Shown here one piece after another: positions 50,677 to 59,713 of a stretch of DNA of 64,000 bases. The stretch covers positions 1 to 64,000 of the forward strand of contig WTGF01000128.1 in the NCBI GenBank assembly GCA_011525385.1. The letters are read 5' to 3'. The position numbers and the translations under genes were made by a program. The first letter of the stretch is position 1. Every line of letters starts with the position of its first letter. Below the pieces are notes generated by a model. The model was given only the letters and a program-made list of their open reading frames with translations. It was not told the DNA's origin and ran no database searches. The DNA comes from Chloroflexota bacterium (lineage in GTDB: Bacteria > Chloroflexota > Anaerolineae > Aggregatilineales > Phototrophicaceae).

Positions 50677-51981
50677 ATGACAGCTTACAATTACCCCGAC
50701 CCCTTGGAAGGCCTGAGCCGGAATATCAACCTCTGGGCGCAGCTCAAGACCGAAACCGGCGCCCCCGGTGTGAAAGAAAAGCTGGCTGAAATCAATGCCA
50801 TCATCGCGGAGAAGCTGGCCGAGTTGCGCGCCCTGCCCGAAGACCCCGCCCTGCGCGCGGCGGAACCGGATGACCTGGACGCCATTCGCGCGCTGCGTCC
50901 GGATGGCGCCCGCCGTTTCTGGTCGACGCTTCCGGAGGCGACCTACCGCGACCGGCTCGAAGGCGCTTGGCTGGGCCGCTGTGCCGGCTGCACGCTCGGC
51001 TCGATCGTTGAACTTTGGGAACCCGACAAAATGGAGAGCTGGGCGGCTTACCTCGGCGATGCCTTCCCGCCCGTCGATTACTGGAGCGAGGCGGAACGGC
51101 CCTTTGAACTCAAGTATGAGACGAGCTTGCGCGAGGCCTTCACGCCCTCAAAGATGGACGGCGTGCCCACCGATGACGACCTGATCTACACGCAACTGGG
51201 CCTGCTGATCCTGGAAGATTACGGGCCCGACTTCACGGTAGACGATGTCGGCGCTGCCTGGGTCAAGTACTTGCCTGTCTCGCCAGCGTCGCCCGTGCTC
51301 GGTAATCTGCAAGCCGGCGTAGCGCCGCTGAAGGCGGCTGAAGTTGACAATCCCACCATGTTCTGGATCATCGGCGATATCCGCTCCGACGCCTGGGGCT
51401 ATGCCGCGCCCGGTTATCCCGAGAAAGCGGCCGAATTCGCCTGGCGCGACGCCACCGTTTCCAGCCGCCGCAACGGCATCTACGGCGCCATGTACTTCTC
51501 CGCCGTCATCGCTGCCGCCTTCGCACTGGGCGATCCCATGGCTGCGCTGGAAGCCGGCTTGAGCGAAATCCCGGCTGACTGCGTGCTGGCGCGGGAAGTG
51601 CGCTGGGCATTGGACGCGGCGGGCGACATCAAAGATTATCGCGCGGCGCGCGCCGCCGCCGACGAGCGTTACGCCGGTATGCACCTGGTGCACACCATCA
51701 ACAACGTGGCGCTGACCATTTGGGGGCTGAGCATCGGCGGCGACGACTTCTCCAAGGTCATCGGCGAGACGGTAGCCATGGGCATGGACAACGACTGCAC
51801 CGCCGCCAGCGCCGGCAGCATCTTCGGCGCCGCTTACGGAAAAGGCGCTATCCCCGGGCATTGGACACGCCATTTTAACAACAAGGCGCATTCCTTCATC
51901 ATCGGCACAGAGTCATTCGCCATTGACGATATGGTCAATCGCTTCACCGCGCTGGCGGGGAAGGTGCTGGCGGGGGAATAG
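50677..51981 (+). CDS. ADP-ribosylglycohydrolase family protein, array copy 4
   Basis: A 434-aa paralog, closest to copy 3. The metal motifs are kept (VPTDDDLIYT; GMDNDCTAASAGSIFGAAYG), but a normally conserved stretch is altered: KYLPFAFTAEGIAL of copies 1-2 is KYLPVSPASPVLGNL here, and GADIRSDPWGY is IGDIRSDAWGY. These lie near the expected substrate pocket, so specificity has probably shifted. The ATG follows TTGAGGAGA. Confidence 0.87.
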   Translation: MTAYNYPDPLEGLSRNINLWAQLKTETGAPGVKEKLAEINAIIAEKLAELRALPEDPALRAAEPDDLDAIRALRPDGARRFWSTLPEATYRDRLEGAWLGRCAGCTLGSIVELWEPDKMESWAAYLGDAFPPVDYWSEAERPFELKYETSLREAFTPSKMDGVPTDDDLIYTQLGLLILEDYGPDFTVDDVGAAWVKYLPVSPASPVLGNLQAGVAPLKAAEVDNPTMFWIIGDIRSDAWGYAAPGYPEKAAEFAWRDATVSSRRNGIYGAMYFSAVIAAAFALGDPMAALEAGLSEIPADCVLAREVRWALDAAGDIKDYRAARAAADERYAGMHLVHTINNVALTIWGLSIGGDDFSKVIGETVAMGMDNDCTAASAGSIFGAAYGKGAIPGHWTRHFNNKAHSFIIGTESFAIDDMVNRFTALAGKVLAGE

Positions 51982-52046
51982 GCGGTTTACATACATTAAG
52001 CGTAACCGACTGAGAATCACCCACGTTATTGGCTATGTTCCATATA

Positions 52047-52080
52047 AGCTTGGGACGCTAAGTTTTAGAGCACCCAAGCT
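52047..52080 (+). terminator. Stem-loop after the tandem array
   Basis: AGCTTGGG / CCCAAGCT perfect 8-bp outer stem with an inner CTAA/TTAG stem, 66 bases after the stop of copy 4. There is no U-run, so it may mark or protect the 3' end of the array mRNA more than terminate it alone. Confidence 0.4.
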
Positions 52081-52207
52081 ATTTCGGAATTAGCGCTTTG
52101 TAGAATTACTGTAAAGATCTAGCTACAGGTCTTGTTTTCCGAGGTCGGGAGTAGTGAGGTTTTTCGATTCAAGGCAATTAGAGTTTGTTCTATAGCATTC
52201 GTGTTCT

Positions 52208-52570
52208 CTAATCTAAAGTTATTCCACGGTTTTCCAAAGCCGTTTCAATAGATTCGAGTTTACGAAATATTTGGTCATTAGTCTCTTCAATTTGTGCCAT
52301 GCGCTGGTCAACCCTCTCCCATGCTTCGCCACTTGCCCGGTTATAATCGCGTTGTTCCCTGATGAATTCATCCAATCGTCTGTTGGTGGCGTGTTGCGCA
52401 TCTGCAAGCGCCTCAAGGCGCGTAGCAATTGCATCAAAACGGCTGTCGACGGCATTGAAGCGCGTATTAAGAATCTGCAATACCTCAGCGAACTGATCCC
52501 GAGTTACAAAAACCGGAATCTGCTGTTCTACTTGCGCGAGTCTTCTGTCTAATTCTTCCATGCGAGACAC
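52208..52570 (-). CDS. Soluble coiled-coil protein
   Basis: A 120-aa, almost fully helical protein with regular spacing of leucines, isoleucines and phenylalanines (LNTRFNAVDSRFDAIATRLEALADA; WERVDQRMAQIEETNDQIFRKLESIETALENRG) and an aromatic break near residue 20 (IPVFVTRDQF). No membrane span, unlike the two other coiled-coil proteins at 11.95 and 16.05 kb. Opposite strand to its neighbours. Function unknown. Confidence 0.6.
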   Translation of the reverse strand: MSRMEELDRRLAQVEQQIPVFVTRDQFAEVLQILNTRFNAVDSRFDAIATRLEALADAQHATNRRLDEFIREQRDYNRASGEAWERVDQRMAQIEETNDQIFRKLESIETALENRGITLD

Positions 52571-52837
52571 CTAAATCATGATACCATGACGTAACCATAA
52601 CATAGGACCATGCCAAAGTGCAAGTTGTCAAGACATTCGGGATGTGTCGCAAAACGCGGATACAGAATCTCCGCGCAGAGGGTCAATCCATACAATTAGA
52701 CACTCCACTCGAACTCTGAGTCGCTTGCGAATTGACCGTGTAGTGCTTTTACGAGCGCGTTGAACGTGACGCCTATGAGGCACTGACACTGACGTGCCTG
52801 GAACTGGATTGCCTCAAAGCAGCGAAGAAAGGGATTT

Positions 52838-54271
52838 ATGCCACCTTCGAATTTTCCTTTGCTGGCGCTGGATGCGCGCAACTTCTCGACCATCGAGCAT
52901 GCCGACCTGCAATTGGGCTCGGTCGAGAAGAGCGAGCGCAATCCGCTTTTCCGCGAAGACTTCTTCGCGGATCCGCCCAAGCGCTGGGAAGCGCGCTTCG
53001 ACAATGTCTATCCCAGCGTCATTTATGACGAGGGAGAAGGCCTTTTCAAGTGTTGGTACAAGTCCTTCATCGTCGATGAAGCATCGGTCGCGACGCCTCT
53101 GACGCGGCGACCGCAGACGCGCTACACCGGCGGTAAACGTGAAGAAGGCCTGCTCTACGCGACCTCGAACGACGGTATCCATTGGAAAAAACCGGCGCTG
53201 GGCTTGATCGAATTTGGCGGCTCGCGCGCCAACAACATCGTCATGCGCCGCGCCACACATGGCATCCACGCCGGCGGCGTACTCAAAGACCCGCGCGATC
53301 CCGATCCCGCCCGTCGCTACAAGTTCATCCACCGCAATCCGCGGGCGGGGCGCATGGCGACCTGTTTTTCCGCCGATGGGCTGCGCTGGTCCCAGCCCCG
53401 GCTCTGGCCCGAACACGATGCTGTCGGCGATACGCACAACAACGCCATCTGGTCGCCGGCGCTTGACAAGTATGTCTGCATCACACGCGGGTGGTCGGGC
53501 GGACCCTATCAGGGACTCCGCACCGTCCTGCGCGGCGAAAGCGCGGACTTCCTGCATTGGACCGAGCCGGTTGAGGTCATGCGCGGCGGCGACGCTCACG
53601 ATCAGATCTATTCCATGCCCATCTTTCAATACGCCGGCCTATACATCGGCTTGCCGGCGATATTCCACAAGGGCGACGAAAAGGCGACCGATTGGGATAC
53701 GGTTGATACCGAACTGGCCTGGAGCGCCGACTCGGTCAACTGGCGGCGCATCTGTCCGGGCGAAGCCTTTATTCCGCGCGGAGGGGGCAGTTATCCCGAC
53801 GGCGAATACGACTGCGGCTGCATTTACGCCGCCGCTCCCATCGTACGCGGCGAAAGGGTTTTGATCTATTACGGCGGCAGCAACGGCTTGCATAATAACT
53901 GGCGCGAAAGTTCGCTTAACCTGGCGACGCTGGATATCGACCGTTTCGCCGGTCTCGCGCCTCGCGAGCAGCGGCAAACGGCGCTCGTGATGACTACGCC
54001 GTTGCGGCTGGACGCGGACATGATCACCGTCAACGCCAGGATCGCGGCCGGCGGGGGTATCCGCGCCGCGCTGCTTGACGCCGCTGGCTCGAGCTTGCCC
54101 GGCTGCACGCTTGAGGATTGCTTGCCTCTGAAAAAGAGCGGCATATCCTGCCAGCTTCAATGGAAGGGCCAGCCACAAGCTTGCCAGCCAGGGCAGACCC
54201 GGCAACTGCTATTCGCTTTGGACAATGCCACGCTCTATGCCATCAAGGGCGCAAGCCGTCTTTCCGATTGA
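52838..54271 (+). CDS. Glycoside-hydrolase-like beta-propeller protein (GH32/43-like)
   Basis: A 477-aa protein with propeller-type repeats: WEARFDNVYPSVIYDEGEGLFKCWYKSF, EGLLYATSNDGIHWKKP, MATCFSADGLRWSQP, LAWSADSVNWRRICPGEAFI. The SxDgxxW turns and the acidic residues at blade starts recall five-bladed propellers of glycosidases in clans such as GH32/43/130. A C-terminal beta-sandwich (residues about 385-475) would fit GH32. No signal peptide. AAAGGG precedes the ATG. Substrate unknown; similar genes often occur beside sugar-acid loci. Confidence 0.65.
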   Translation: MPPSNFPLLALDARNFSTIEHADLQLGSVEKSERNPLFREDFFADPPKRWEARFDNVYPSVIYDEGEGLFKCWYKSFIVDEASVATPLTRRPQTRYTGGKREEGLLYATSNDGIHWKKPALGLIEFGGSRANNIVMRRATHGIHAGGVLKDPRDPDPARRYKFIHRNPRAGRMATCFSADGLRWSQPRLWPEHDAVGDTHNNAIWSPALDKYVCITRGWSGGPYQGLRTVLRGESADFLHWTEPVEVMRGGDAHDQIYSMPIFQYAGLYIGLPAIFHKGDEKATDWDTVDTELAWSADSVNWRRICPGEAFIPRGGGSYPDGEYDCGCIYAAAPIVRGERVLIYYGGSNGLHNNWRESSLNLATLDIDRFAGLAPREQRQTALVMTTPLRLDADMITVNARIAAGGGIRAALLDAAGSSLPGCTLEDCLPLKKSGISCQLQWKGQPQACQPGQTRQLLFALDNATLYAIKGASRLSD

Positions 54272-54624
54272 TCTGCGCCGGAACAATATCGGTCTTGCCC
54301 GACGATTCATCAACTATTCACCACAGAGACGCAGAGGGCACAGAGAAAAACCCACAGAGGGATATATTTTTCGGGCGTCATCAAAGTCGCCCGCAAAAAA
54401 CCCTCCGCGCCCAAGAACACTCCCGTTGGACAACAACAACAGGAACTGTTGTCCAACGGAGTGTGGGTTCAGTTTGGCCAGTTTTTCCTTCCCTAAGGGT
54501 GTCCAAACTGGGAAAACTAAATGAGCTGTGTCGGCTTGCGGGGCTGGTCGGCGTCCACAGCCCCCGCTGGATTGCATGACAGATTGCCCGCGTCTCGGCA
54601 AGGCCACCGATGTTTCGTTACAAA
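54272..54624. other. Convergent intergenic region with strong inverted repeats
   Basis: Lies between convergent genes. It has a CACCACAGAGACGCAGAGGG fragment of the repeat also found inside the MITE-like elements, and two inverted repeats: CACTCCCGTTGGACAACA against TGTTGTCCAACGGAGTG (54418-54463, one-base indel) and CAGTTTGG against CCAAACTG (54470-54500). No gene seen. Confidence 0.6.
54418..54500. repeat. Tandem long inverted repeats
   Basis: The first repeat has 17 matched bases per arm with a single-base indel and an 11-base loop; the second has 8-base arms and a 15-base loop. Placed between convergent genes they could end transcription from both sides, though neither side has a proper U-run. 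Confidence 0.65.
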
Positions 54625-55776
54625 TCAAGCTGATGACTTGCCACAAATCAATCTGATTAATTCCGCCAGCAGCGCCGTGCGCGGGAGGATGCTGCTCTTT
54701 AGAATGTACTCGTCCGGTCCGTGATCCAGGCCGCCGATCGGTCCCAGCCCGTCCAGCGCCGGCACCCCGGCTTGTGCCGCGAAAGCGCTGTCGGCGGCGC
54801 CGCCCGTGCTGACGCCGCGCAACTCAAATCCCAGATCGGCGGCCGCGCGGATCGCCAAATCTTCCAGGCGCGCGACCGCTTCGCTGCGGGGCATGGGTGG
54901 CGAGGCCAGACGATGCTTCACGGTGAATCTTATGTCATCGACCGCCGGGCGCGCGAATATCCCCTCGATTTCGGCGACAATGCGATCCAGGTCGCGCTGC
55001 TCGAAGGCGCGGATGTCAATGCTCGCGCTAGCATGGTCGGGCACCACATTCGGCATAGTGCCGCCATTGATGATGCCGATATTGATGGTGACGCCGCTCA
55101 CGGGATGCGCCAGCGCCTCGGCTTGCAGCAGCCGACGCAGTAAGCCGCTGATGGCGTTGCGGCCCTTTTCCGGCTCAACGCCGGCATGCGCGCCCCGCCC
55201 TTGCGCCTCGACGCGCATCACCACATTGCCCTTGCGCGCGGTGACGATATCGCCATTTTCCCGCGCCGCTTCCAGCGTTAGCACAGCGTCGGCGCCCGCC
55301 ATGGATTGACAGATCAACGGGACTGATGTCCGCTCGTCCACCTCTTCATCGGCGACGCAGAGCAGCGTCAAGGTCCTGAAGTCGTCAAAGCCGATCGCTT
55401 CCAGGGCTTCTACGGCAAAAATCCCGGCCAGCAAACCCGCTTTCATATCGCAGGCGCCGGGTCCCAACAGCTGGTCGCCCGCCTGTTTCAGCGGTCGCCG
55501 CGCCGCCGTGCCGCGTGGATACACCGTATCGCTGTGTCCAAGCAGCAGAATCTGGGCGCTGCCATGGCCACCCAAGCGCGCCAGCAGGTGATCGCCCGTG
55601 TCCGGTTGCGGGAAGCGCTCGATGGAAAAGCCCAGGGGTTCAAGGCGCCCCTCCAGCCAGTCATTGACGCGATTGCAGCCCTCTTTGTCGTATGTGCCGG
55701 AGTCGATCGCTACCAGAAGCTCAAGCTCCGCCAGGTAACGATGCAGTTGCGAGCGCAGATAATCGAGGATCGTCAT
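54625..55776 (-). CDS. M20-family peptidase (carboxypeptidase G2-like)
   Basis: A 383-aa di-zinc amidohydrolase. Zinc-site motifs: LLLGHSDTVYPRGT, GPGACDMKAGLLAG, VADEEVDERTS, and the late GLGPIGGLDHGPDEYI; GRGAHAGVEPEKGRNAI is the lid/dimerisation segment. The layout suits glutamate carboxypeptidase-type enzymes that remove an acyl group from glutamate. Its start overlaps the stop of the next M20 gene by 4 bp. Last gene of a long minus-strand operon. Confidence 0.88.
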   Translation of the reverse strand: MTILDYLRSQLHRYLAELELLVAIDSGTYDKEGCNRVNDWLEGRLEPLGFSIERFPQPDTGDHLLARLGGHGSAQILLLGHSDTVYPRGTAARRPLKQAGDQLLGPGACDMKAGLLAGIFAVEALEAIGFDDFRTLTLLCVADEEVDERTSVPLICQSMAGADAVLTLEAARENGDIVTARKGNVVMRVEAQGRGAHAGVEPEKGRNAISGLLRRLLQAEALAHPVSGVTINIGIINGGTMPNVVPDHASASIDIRAFEQRDLDRIVAEIEGIFARPAVDDIRFTVKHRLASPPMPRSEAVARLEDLAIRAAADLGFELRGVSTGGAADSAFAAQAGVPALDGLGPIGGLDHGPDEYILKSSILPRTALLAELIRLICGKSSA

Positions 55777-57104
55777 CTATTCCCGTCTATTCCGGCAATG
55801 CCGCACCAGCGCAAAACGATGCCGGCGAAAACCTTGGCGGTTTCGATCACCGAATCCAGTTCCACGTATTCATTGTCGCCGTGCAAGCCCGCCCCCGCCG
55901 GACCCAGGATGATCGGCGTCATTTCGGCGCCGGCGTAAAAGGCGGCATCGGTCACGGCGCGCTTGCCGGTCAAGACCGTTTCGATGCCCAATTGCCGATG
56001 CGTATCTCGTACTGCCTGAATCAGCGGATGATCGGGCGCTGTGGAAAAGGGCGGGAAGTCAATATTGGATAAATGCCACTGCAAGGTCGGCGGGTGATCG
56101 CGCAGCCAGGGATCGGTGCGCGCAAAAGCCGCCACAAAGGCTTCAAATTCCTCGCGTACTTGCTGGAAAGTTTCAGTCGGCAGGTATTTGAAATCGAAGT
56201 CAATCACGCAGACATCGGGGATCATGGCCGGGTTGGAGGTGATTTGCGGCAGGCCGTCTCCGCCCAGCCCAACCCCGCCGACCATCACGCCGGGATTGAT
56301 AGTGGTGATGCCCGGCGGCATCAGCGGATGATGGCGGGCGCGCGCCCATTCGCGCTCCAGTTCACGGACAGCAGCCACGAACTTCACGCCCTTTTCGATC
56401 GCGTTGATGCCTTCGGCGTTTTCCGCATTCGGCTCCGCTTGCGGGTAGATCTGCGCGAAGCGCCAGCCAGCGTGCGCGGCCCGCCCGCGGATGGTAACGC
56501 GCAGCCAACTGAGCCCGCCCTCCGCCGCGTCGATAAAGCCCGATGTCGGTTCGGCCACGATGACGCCGTCGGCGCGATAGCCGCGCTTGATGACATCGCG
56601 CGTACCCGCGAAGCCGCCCGCTTCTTCGTCCACCACGATATGCAGTTGCAGATCGCCCTTGAGAACAATTCCGGACTTGCAGATCGCCTCGGCAGCCGCG
56701 ATGAAAGCCGCCACCCCCGCTTTCATGTCAACCGACCCGCGCCCGTAAAGCTTGCCGTCGACGATGTCACCGCCCCAGGGATCATAGTTCCAGCCCTCCC
56801 GGTCGCCGATGGGCACGACATCAATGTGCCCGTTGAAAGCCAGGCTCCGTCCTCCGCCGACCCCGCGACACCGCGCCACCAGATTCGGTCGGCGCGCTTC
56901 CGCTTCCCACCGCGTGACCTGCAGATCCAGGGCCTTCAGCCTGGTTTCGAGATAGTCCTGTAGATCGCTTTCCTGGCTGTCTTCAGGCGTCGACATGAAG
57001 CGCGGATTGACGCTTTTGAAAGCGATCAAGTCCCTTGTCAGCTTGATGATGTCGTCGCGCATGGCGTCGAGGCGCCGGTAAACTCCCGCTTCAATCGCGT
57101 CCAT
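55773..57104 (-). CDS. M20-family peptidase/deacylase (ArgE/DapE-like)
   Basis: A 443-aa di-zinc hydrolase. LAFNGHIDVVPIGDREGWNYDPW, LYGRGSVDMKAGVAAFI and IVVDEEAGGFAGTRD are the zinc-binding and catalytic segments, and HGDNEYVELDSVI carries the last histidine. This group includes acetylornithine and succinyl-diaminopimelate deacylases and related carbamoyl/amide hydrolases. It sits beside a second M20 enzyme, an amidase and a deacetylase, so a catabolic role on an amide is favoured. Confidence 0.88.
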   Translation of the reverse strand: MDAIEAGVYRRLDAMRDDIIKLTRDLIAFKSVNPRFMSTPEDSQESDLQDYLETRLKALDLQVTRWEAEARRPNLVARCRGVGGGRSLAFNGHIDVVPIGDREGWNYDPWGGDIVDGKLYGRGSVDMKAGVAAFIAAAEAICKSGIVLKGDLQLHIVVDEEAGGFAGTRDVIKRGYRADGVIVAEPTSGFIDAAEGGLSWLRVTIRGRAAHAGWRFAQIYPQAEPNAENAEGINAIEKGVKFVAAVRELEREWARARHHPLMPPGITTINPGVMVGGVGLGGDGLPQITSNPAMIPDVCVIDFDFKYLPTETFQQVREEFEAFVAAFARTDPWLRDHPPTLQWHLSNIDFPPFSTAPDHPLIQAVRDTHRQLGIETVLTGKRAVTDAAFYAGAEMTPIILGPAGAGLHGDNEYVELDSVIETAKVFAGIVLRWCGIAGIDGNR

Positions 57105-57115
57105 TGGCTCGTTTC

Positions 57116-57892
57116 CTATCCGCTCAAGGGCAGGTTCTGCCCGGCGGCGCTGCCGCCGTCGACGATCATGACCGAACCGGTGATGAAATCGGCTTCATCG
57201 GATGCCAGATAGCGGACCATGGCCGATATATCATGCGGATAGCCGATGCGCCCGCGCGGGGTCATGCCGACCAGGGCGTCAATATAGGCCTGATCCAAGC
57301 CCCAGTCCGGCACCTCGACCAGGCCGGGCGCCACCGCGTTGACTTGAATATTGTGCTCGGCCGCTTCCAGCGCCAGCACTTGCGTGAACATCGAGATCGC
57401 CGCCTTGGACGAGCAATAGTGCGAAGCGCCGACCCGGGCGCGGATTGACGCGGTCGAACTCATGTTGATGATTTTCCCGCCGGACTTGAGGCCGATCATC
57501 CGCCGCAGCGCCGCGCGACTGAGCAGGAACATGCCCTTCATGTTGATATCCCAGACGCGGTCCCATTCTTCCTCGCTCATGTCGACGATGAGGCAGTTGG
57601 GATAGACGCCGGCGTTATTGACCACTATATCGGGCGCGCCGAATTGGGCCTTCAGTTCGTCCATCATGCCTTCGACTTGCGCGGCGGAGCGTACATCAGC
57701 GACCAGCGCCAGTGATCTGCCGCCGGCCCCGGCGATCTCCGCCGCCACCGCCGACGCCCGCTCGCCATCGACATCGTTGACGCCGACGCCCGCGCCCTCG
57801 GCGGCGAAATCCAGCGCGATCTGCCGACCGATGCCGTGCCCGGCCCCGCTGATCAAGACCGTCCGCTTTTGAAATCGCGACGGCATCGTCAT
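57116..57892 (-). CDS. Short-chain dehydrogenase/reductase
   Basis: A 258-aa classical SDR. Cofactor motif ISGAGHGIGRQIAL, NNAGVYPN, active-site SSTASIRARVGASHYCSSKAA (Ser, Tyr, Lys) and the C-terminal GSVMIVDGGSAAG. The ATG at 57892 overlaps the deacetylase stop (ATGA); the ORF-track start lies far inside the deacetylase gene. Substrate unknown. Confidence 0.88.
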   Translation of the reverse strand: MTMPSRFQKRTVLISGAGHGIGRQIALDFAAEGAGVGVNDVDGERASAVAAEIAGAGGRSLALVADVRSAAQVEGMMDELKAQFGAPDIVVNNAGVYPNCLIVDMSEEEWDRVWDINMKGMFLLSRAALRRMIGLKSGGKIINMSSTASIRARVGASHYCSSKAAISMFTQVLALEAAEHNIQVNAVAPGLVEVPDWGLDQAYIDALVGMTPRGRIGYPHDISAMVRYLASDEADFITGSVMIVDGGSAAGQNLPLSG

Positions 57893-58764
57893 TCGATCCA
57901 TTTGGCGGCTGGCATATCGGTATTGGCGCGGGGCAGCGTCGGCGCGACATCCTCTTGATGACAATAATCGGCGATCTCGCTCAGCTTGGCCCACCACACG
58001 CGCGGGAAACCCCGCATGTAGCGAATCAAGCGCTCCAGCACGATCAAGCCGGAGGGACGTCCCGCCAGGAAGGGGTGCATGGTCATATTGAAGAGCCCGC
58101 CGTGCGCGAAGAGACCATCGAACTCGGCAGTGAAAACTTCCAAGCCGATTGAGGGCGGGCTGATGCCGTTGCCAATTGCCGGCACCGATACAAAGCCGAA
58201 TTGCACCCAGTCGTCGTTGCGCCAACTGACCGGCAGTTCCAGCAGATCACCCTCGGACGTTTCCACCCAGTAGGGAATGTCGTATCCCATTAAGCTGCTG
58301 TCGAACTGGAAGCCGTAGCGCTTGAGCAGGGCGGGGGACGATGGTTTCAGTTCCCAGGCCGGCGAGCGATAGCCGACGGGCCTGCTGCCGGTGATCTTCT
58401 CGATGACGTCGATGCCGGCGCGCAGCACCTTTTCTTCCCGCTCGTCGCTCAAGCCATCGGGGCGCTCGTGCATGAAGCCGTGATGTCCCAGGTCATGGCC
58501 GCGCGCCACGATCTCGCGCGCCAGATCCGCGTGCAATTCCAGCGTGCGAGCGGGCGAAAAGAAGCTGGCTTTGATCTCGTAGAGATCGAGCAAGTCGAGG
58601 ATATGCGGCATGCCGACATTGGGTCCGTAACTGAACTCGGACATCAGCGCCATGCGCTTGGTGGCGTTGGGCGGGTCGAGCATGTAGGGGATGGTCTCGC
58701 CGTCCAGGTCAAATGTCAGGGCGGCGGCGCAGATACGATCGTTTTTCCATTTGAAATCGCCCAT
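57889..58764 (-). CDS. Polysaccharide-deacetylase-family protein (PuuE/PgdA-like)
   Basis: A 291-aa NodB-fold amide hydrolase. AAALTFDLDGET carries the metal aspartate, GHDLGHHGFMHERPDGLS the histidines, and VGYRSPAWELKP the conserved RSP motif. This form without signal peptide resembles allantoinase PuuE and the H. pylori PgdA group. With an amidase and M20 enzymes nearby, ureide or cyclic amide hydrolysis is an alternative to sugar deacetylation. The ATG at 58764 has GGGAGGAG upstream. Confidence 0.8.
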   Translation of the reverse strand: MGDFKWKNDRICAAALTFDLDGETIPYMLDPPNATKRMALMSEFSYGPNVGMPHILDLLDLYEIKASFFSPARTLELHADLAREIVARGHDLGHHGFMHERPDGLSDEREEKVLRAGIDVIEKITGSRPVGYRSPAWELKPSSPALLKRYGFQFDSSLMGYDIPYWVETSEGDLLELPVSWRNDDWVQFGFVSVPAIGNGISPPSIGLEVFTAEFDGLFAHGGLFNMTMHPFLAGRPSGLIVLERLIRYMRGFPRVWWAKLSEIADYCHQEDVAPTLPRANTDMPAAKWIE

Positions 58765-58806
58765 TGGATTCTCCTCCCGCCGCACTATTGCCGGTCTATT
58801 GCCCGT

Positions 58807-59688
58807 CTATTGAAAGTGCGGCAGCACCTCTTCGGCAAACAAGTTGATCTTCGCTTCGAGTTCGTCCCAACTCTCATGGAAGAGCCAAATAACCGCGTAT
58901 TCCAAGCCGGCATCCCGGTAAGCCTCGAGTTCGGCGACGACCTCGCCGGGACTTCCGCGCGGGACGTGACCCGGCGCGCTGTAGCCCTGCGCCGATTCGC
59001 CTTCAGCCAGCAATTCGATATTAGTGCGCAGACTGGCAACGACCGTCCGCCCGTCCGAGCGCGAATGCAATTCAGCCAAGCCGTCGCTCAGCTCCGCCGG
59101 GGTCAATCCCACCGGATGCCAGCCGTCGGCGATTTCGGCGGCGCGGCTAATCGCATATGAACTATTGCCGCCGATCCAGACCGGCGTTTCCCGGCCCCGC
59201 GGCGGCCGCGGCGCGAAGAGGGCGTCGTCAATCGCTTTGCTTTCGCCCGTGAAAGCGCCATCGCCGTTCCAGAGCGCGCGCATCAGCGCCAGCCATTCAT
59301 CGAAGCGCGCGCCGCGGCTCTCATAATCGGCGCCCAGATAATTGAATTCCTGCTCCAGCCAGCCGACCCCCGCGCCCAATATCAAGCGCCCGCCCGAGAC
59401 GACATCAATCCCCGCCAGTTGCTTGGCCAGCAGGACCGGTTCGCGCTGCGGCATAACGATAATCGACGTGCCCAGTCCCACGACTTCGGTGGCGGTCGCG
59501 GCGATAGTCAAAGCCACCAGCGATTCGATCAAGTTGCCGTAGGGCTCGGGCATGTCGGCGGGCATCAAGACGTGGTCGGTGGTCCAGACCGAATCGAAGC
59601 CGCGCGCTTCCGCCAGGCGCGCGCTGGCGGCGATCGTTTCGCCGCTGGCGATCGCGCCAAAGTTGGGAAGTAACAAGCCAAACTTCAT
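58807..59688 (-). CDS. LLM-class flavin/F420-dependent oxidoreductase
   Basis: A 293-aa bacterial-luciferase-like TIM barrel. MKFGLLLPNFGAIASGETIAASARLAEARGFDSVWTTDHVLMP, LGLGTSIIVMPQREPVLLAKQLAGIDVVSGGRLILGAGVGW and the following acidic stretch are typical of F420-type members. It could be a monooxygenase or dehydrogenase acting on the amide substrate of the operon. F420 or FMN cannot be distinguished here. Confidence 0.87.
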   Translation of the reverse strand: MKFGLLLPNFGAIASGETIAASARLAEARGFDSVWTTDHVLMPADMPEPYGNLIESLVALTIAATATEVVGLGTSIIVMPQREPVLLAKQLAGIDVVSGGRLILGAGVGWLEQEFNYLGADYESRGARFDEWLALMRALWNGDGAFTGESKAIDDALFAPRPPRGRETPVWIGGNSSYAISRAAEIADGWHPVGLTPAELSDGLAELHSRSDGRTVVASLRTNIELLAEGESAQGYSAPGHVPRGSPGEVVAELEAYRDAGLEYAVIWLFHESWDELEAKINLFAEEVLPHFQ

Positions 59689-59713
59689 CGCGTCTTACCC
59701 TTTCTTTAGGCTA

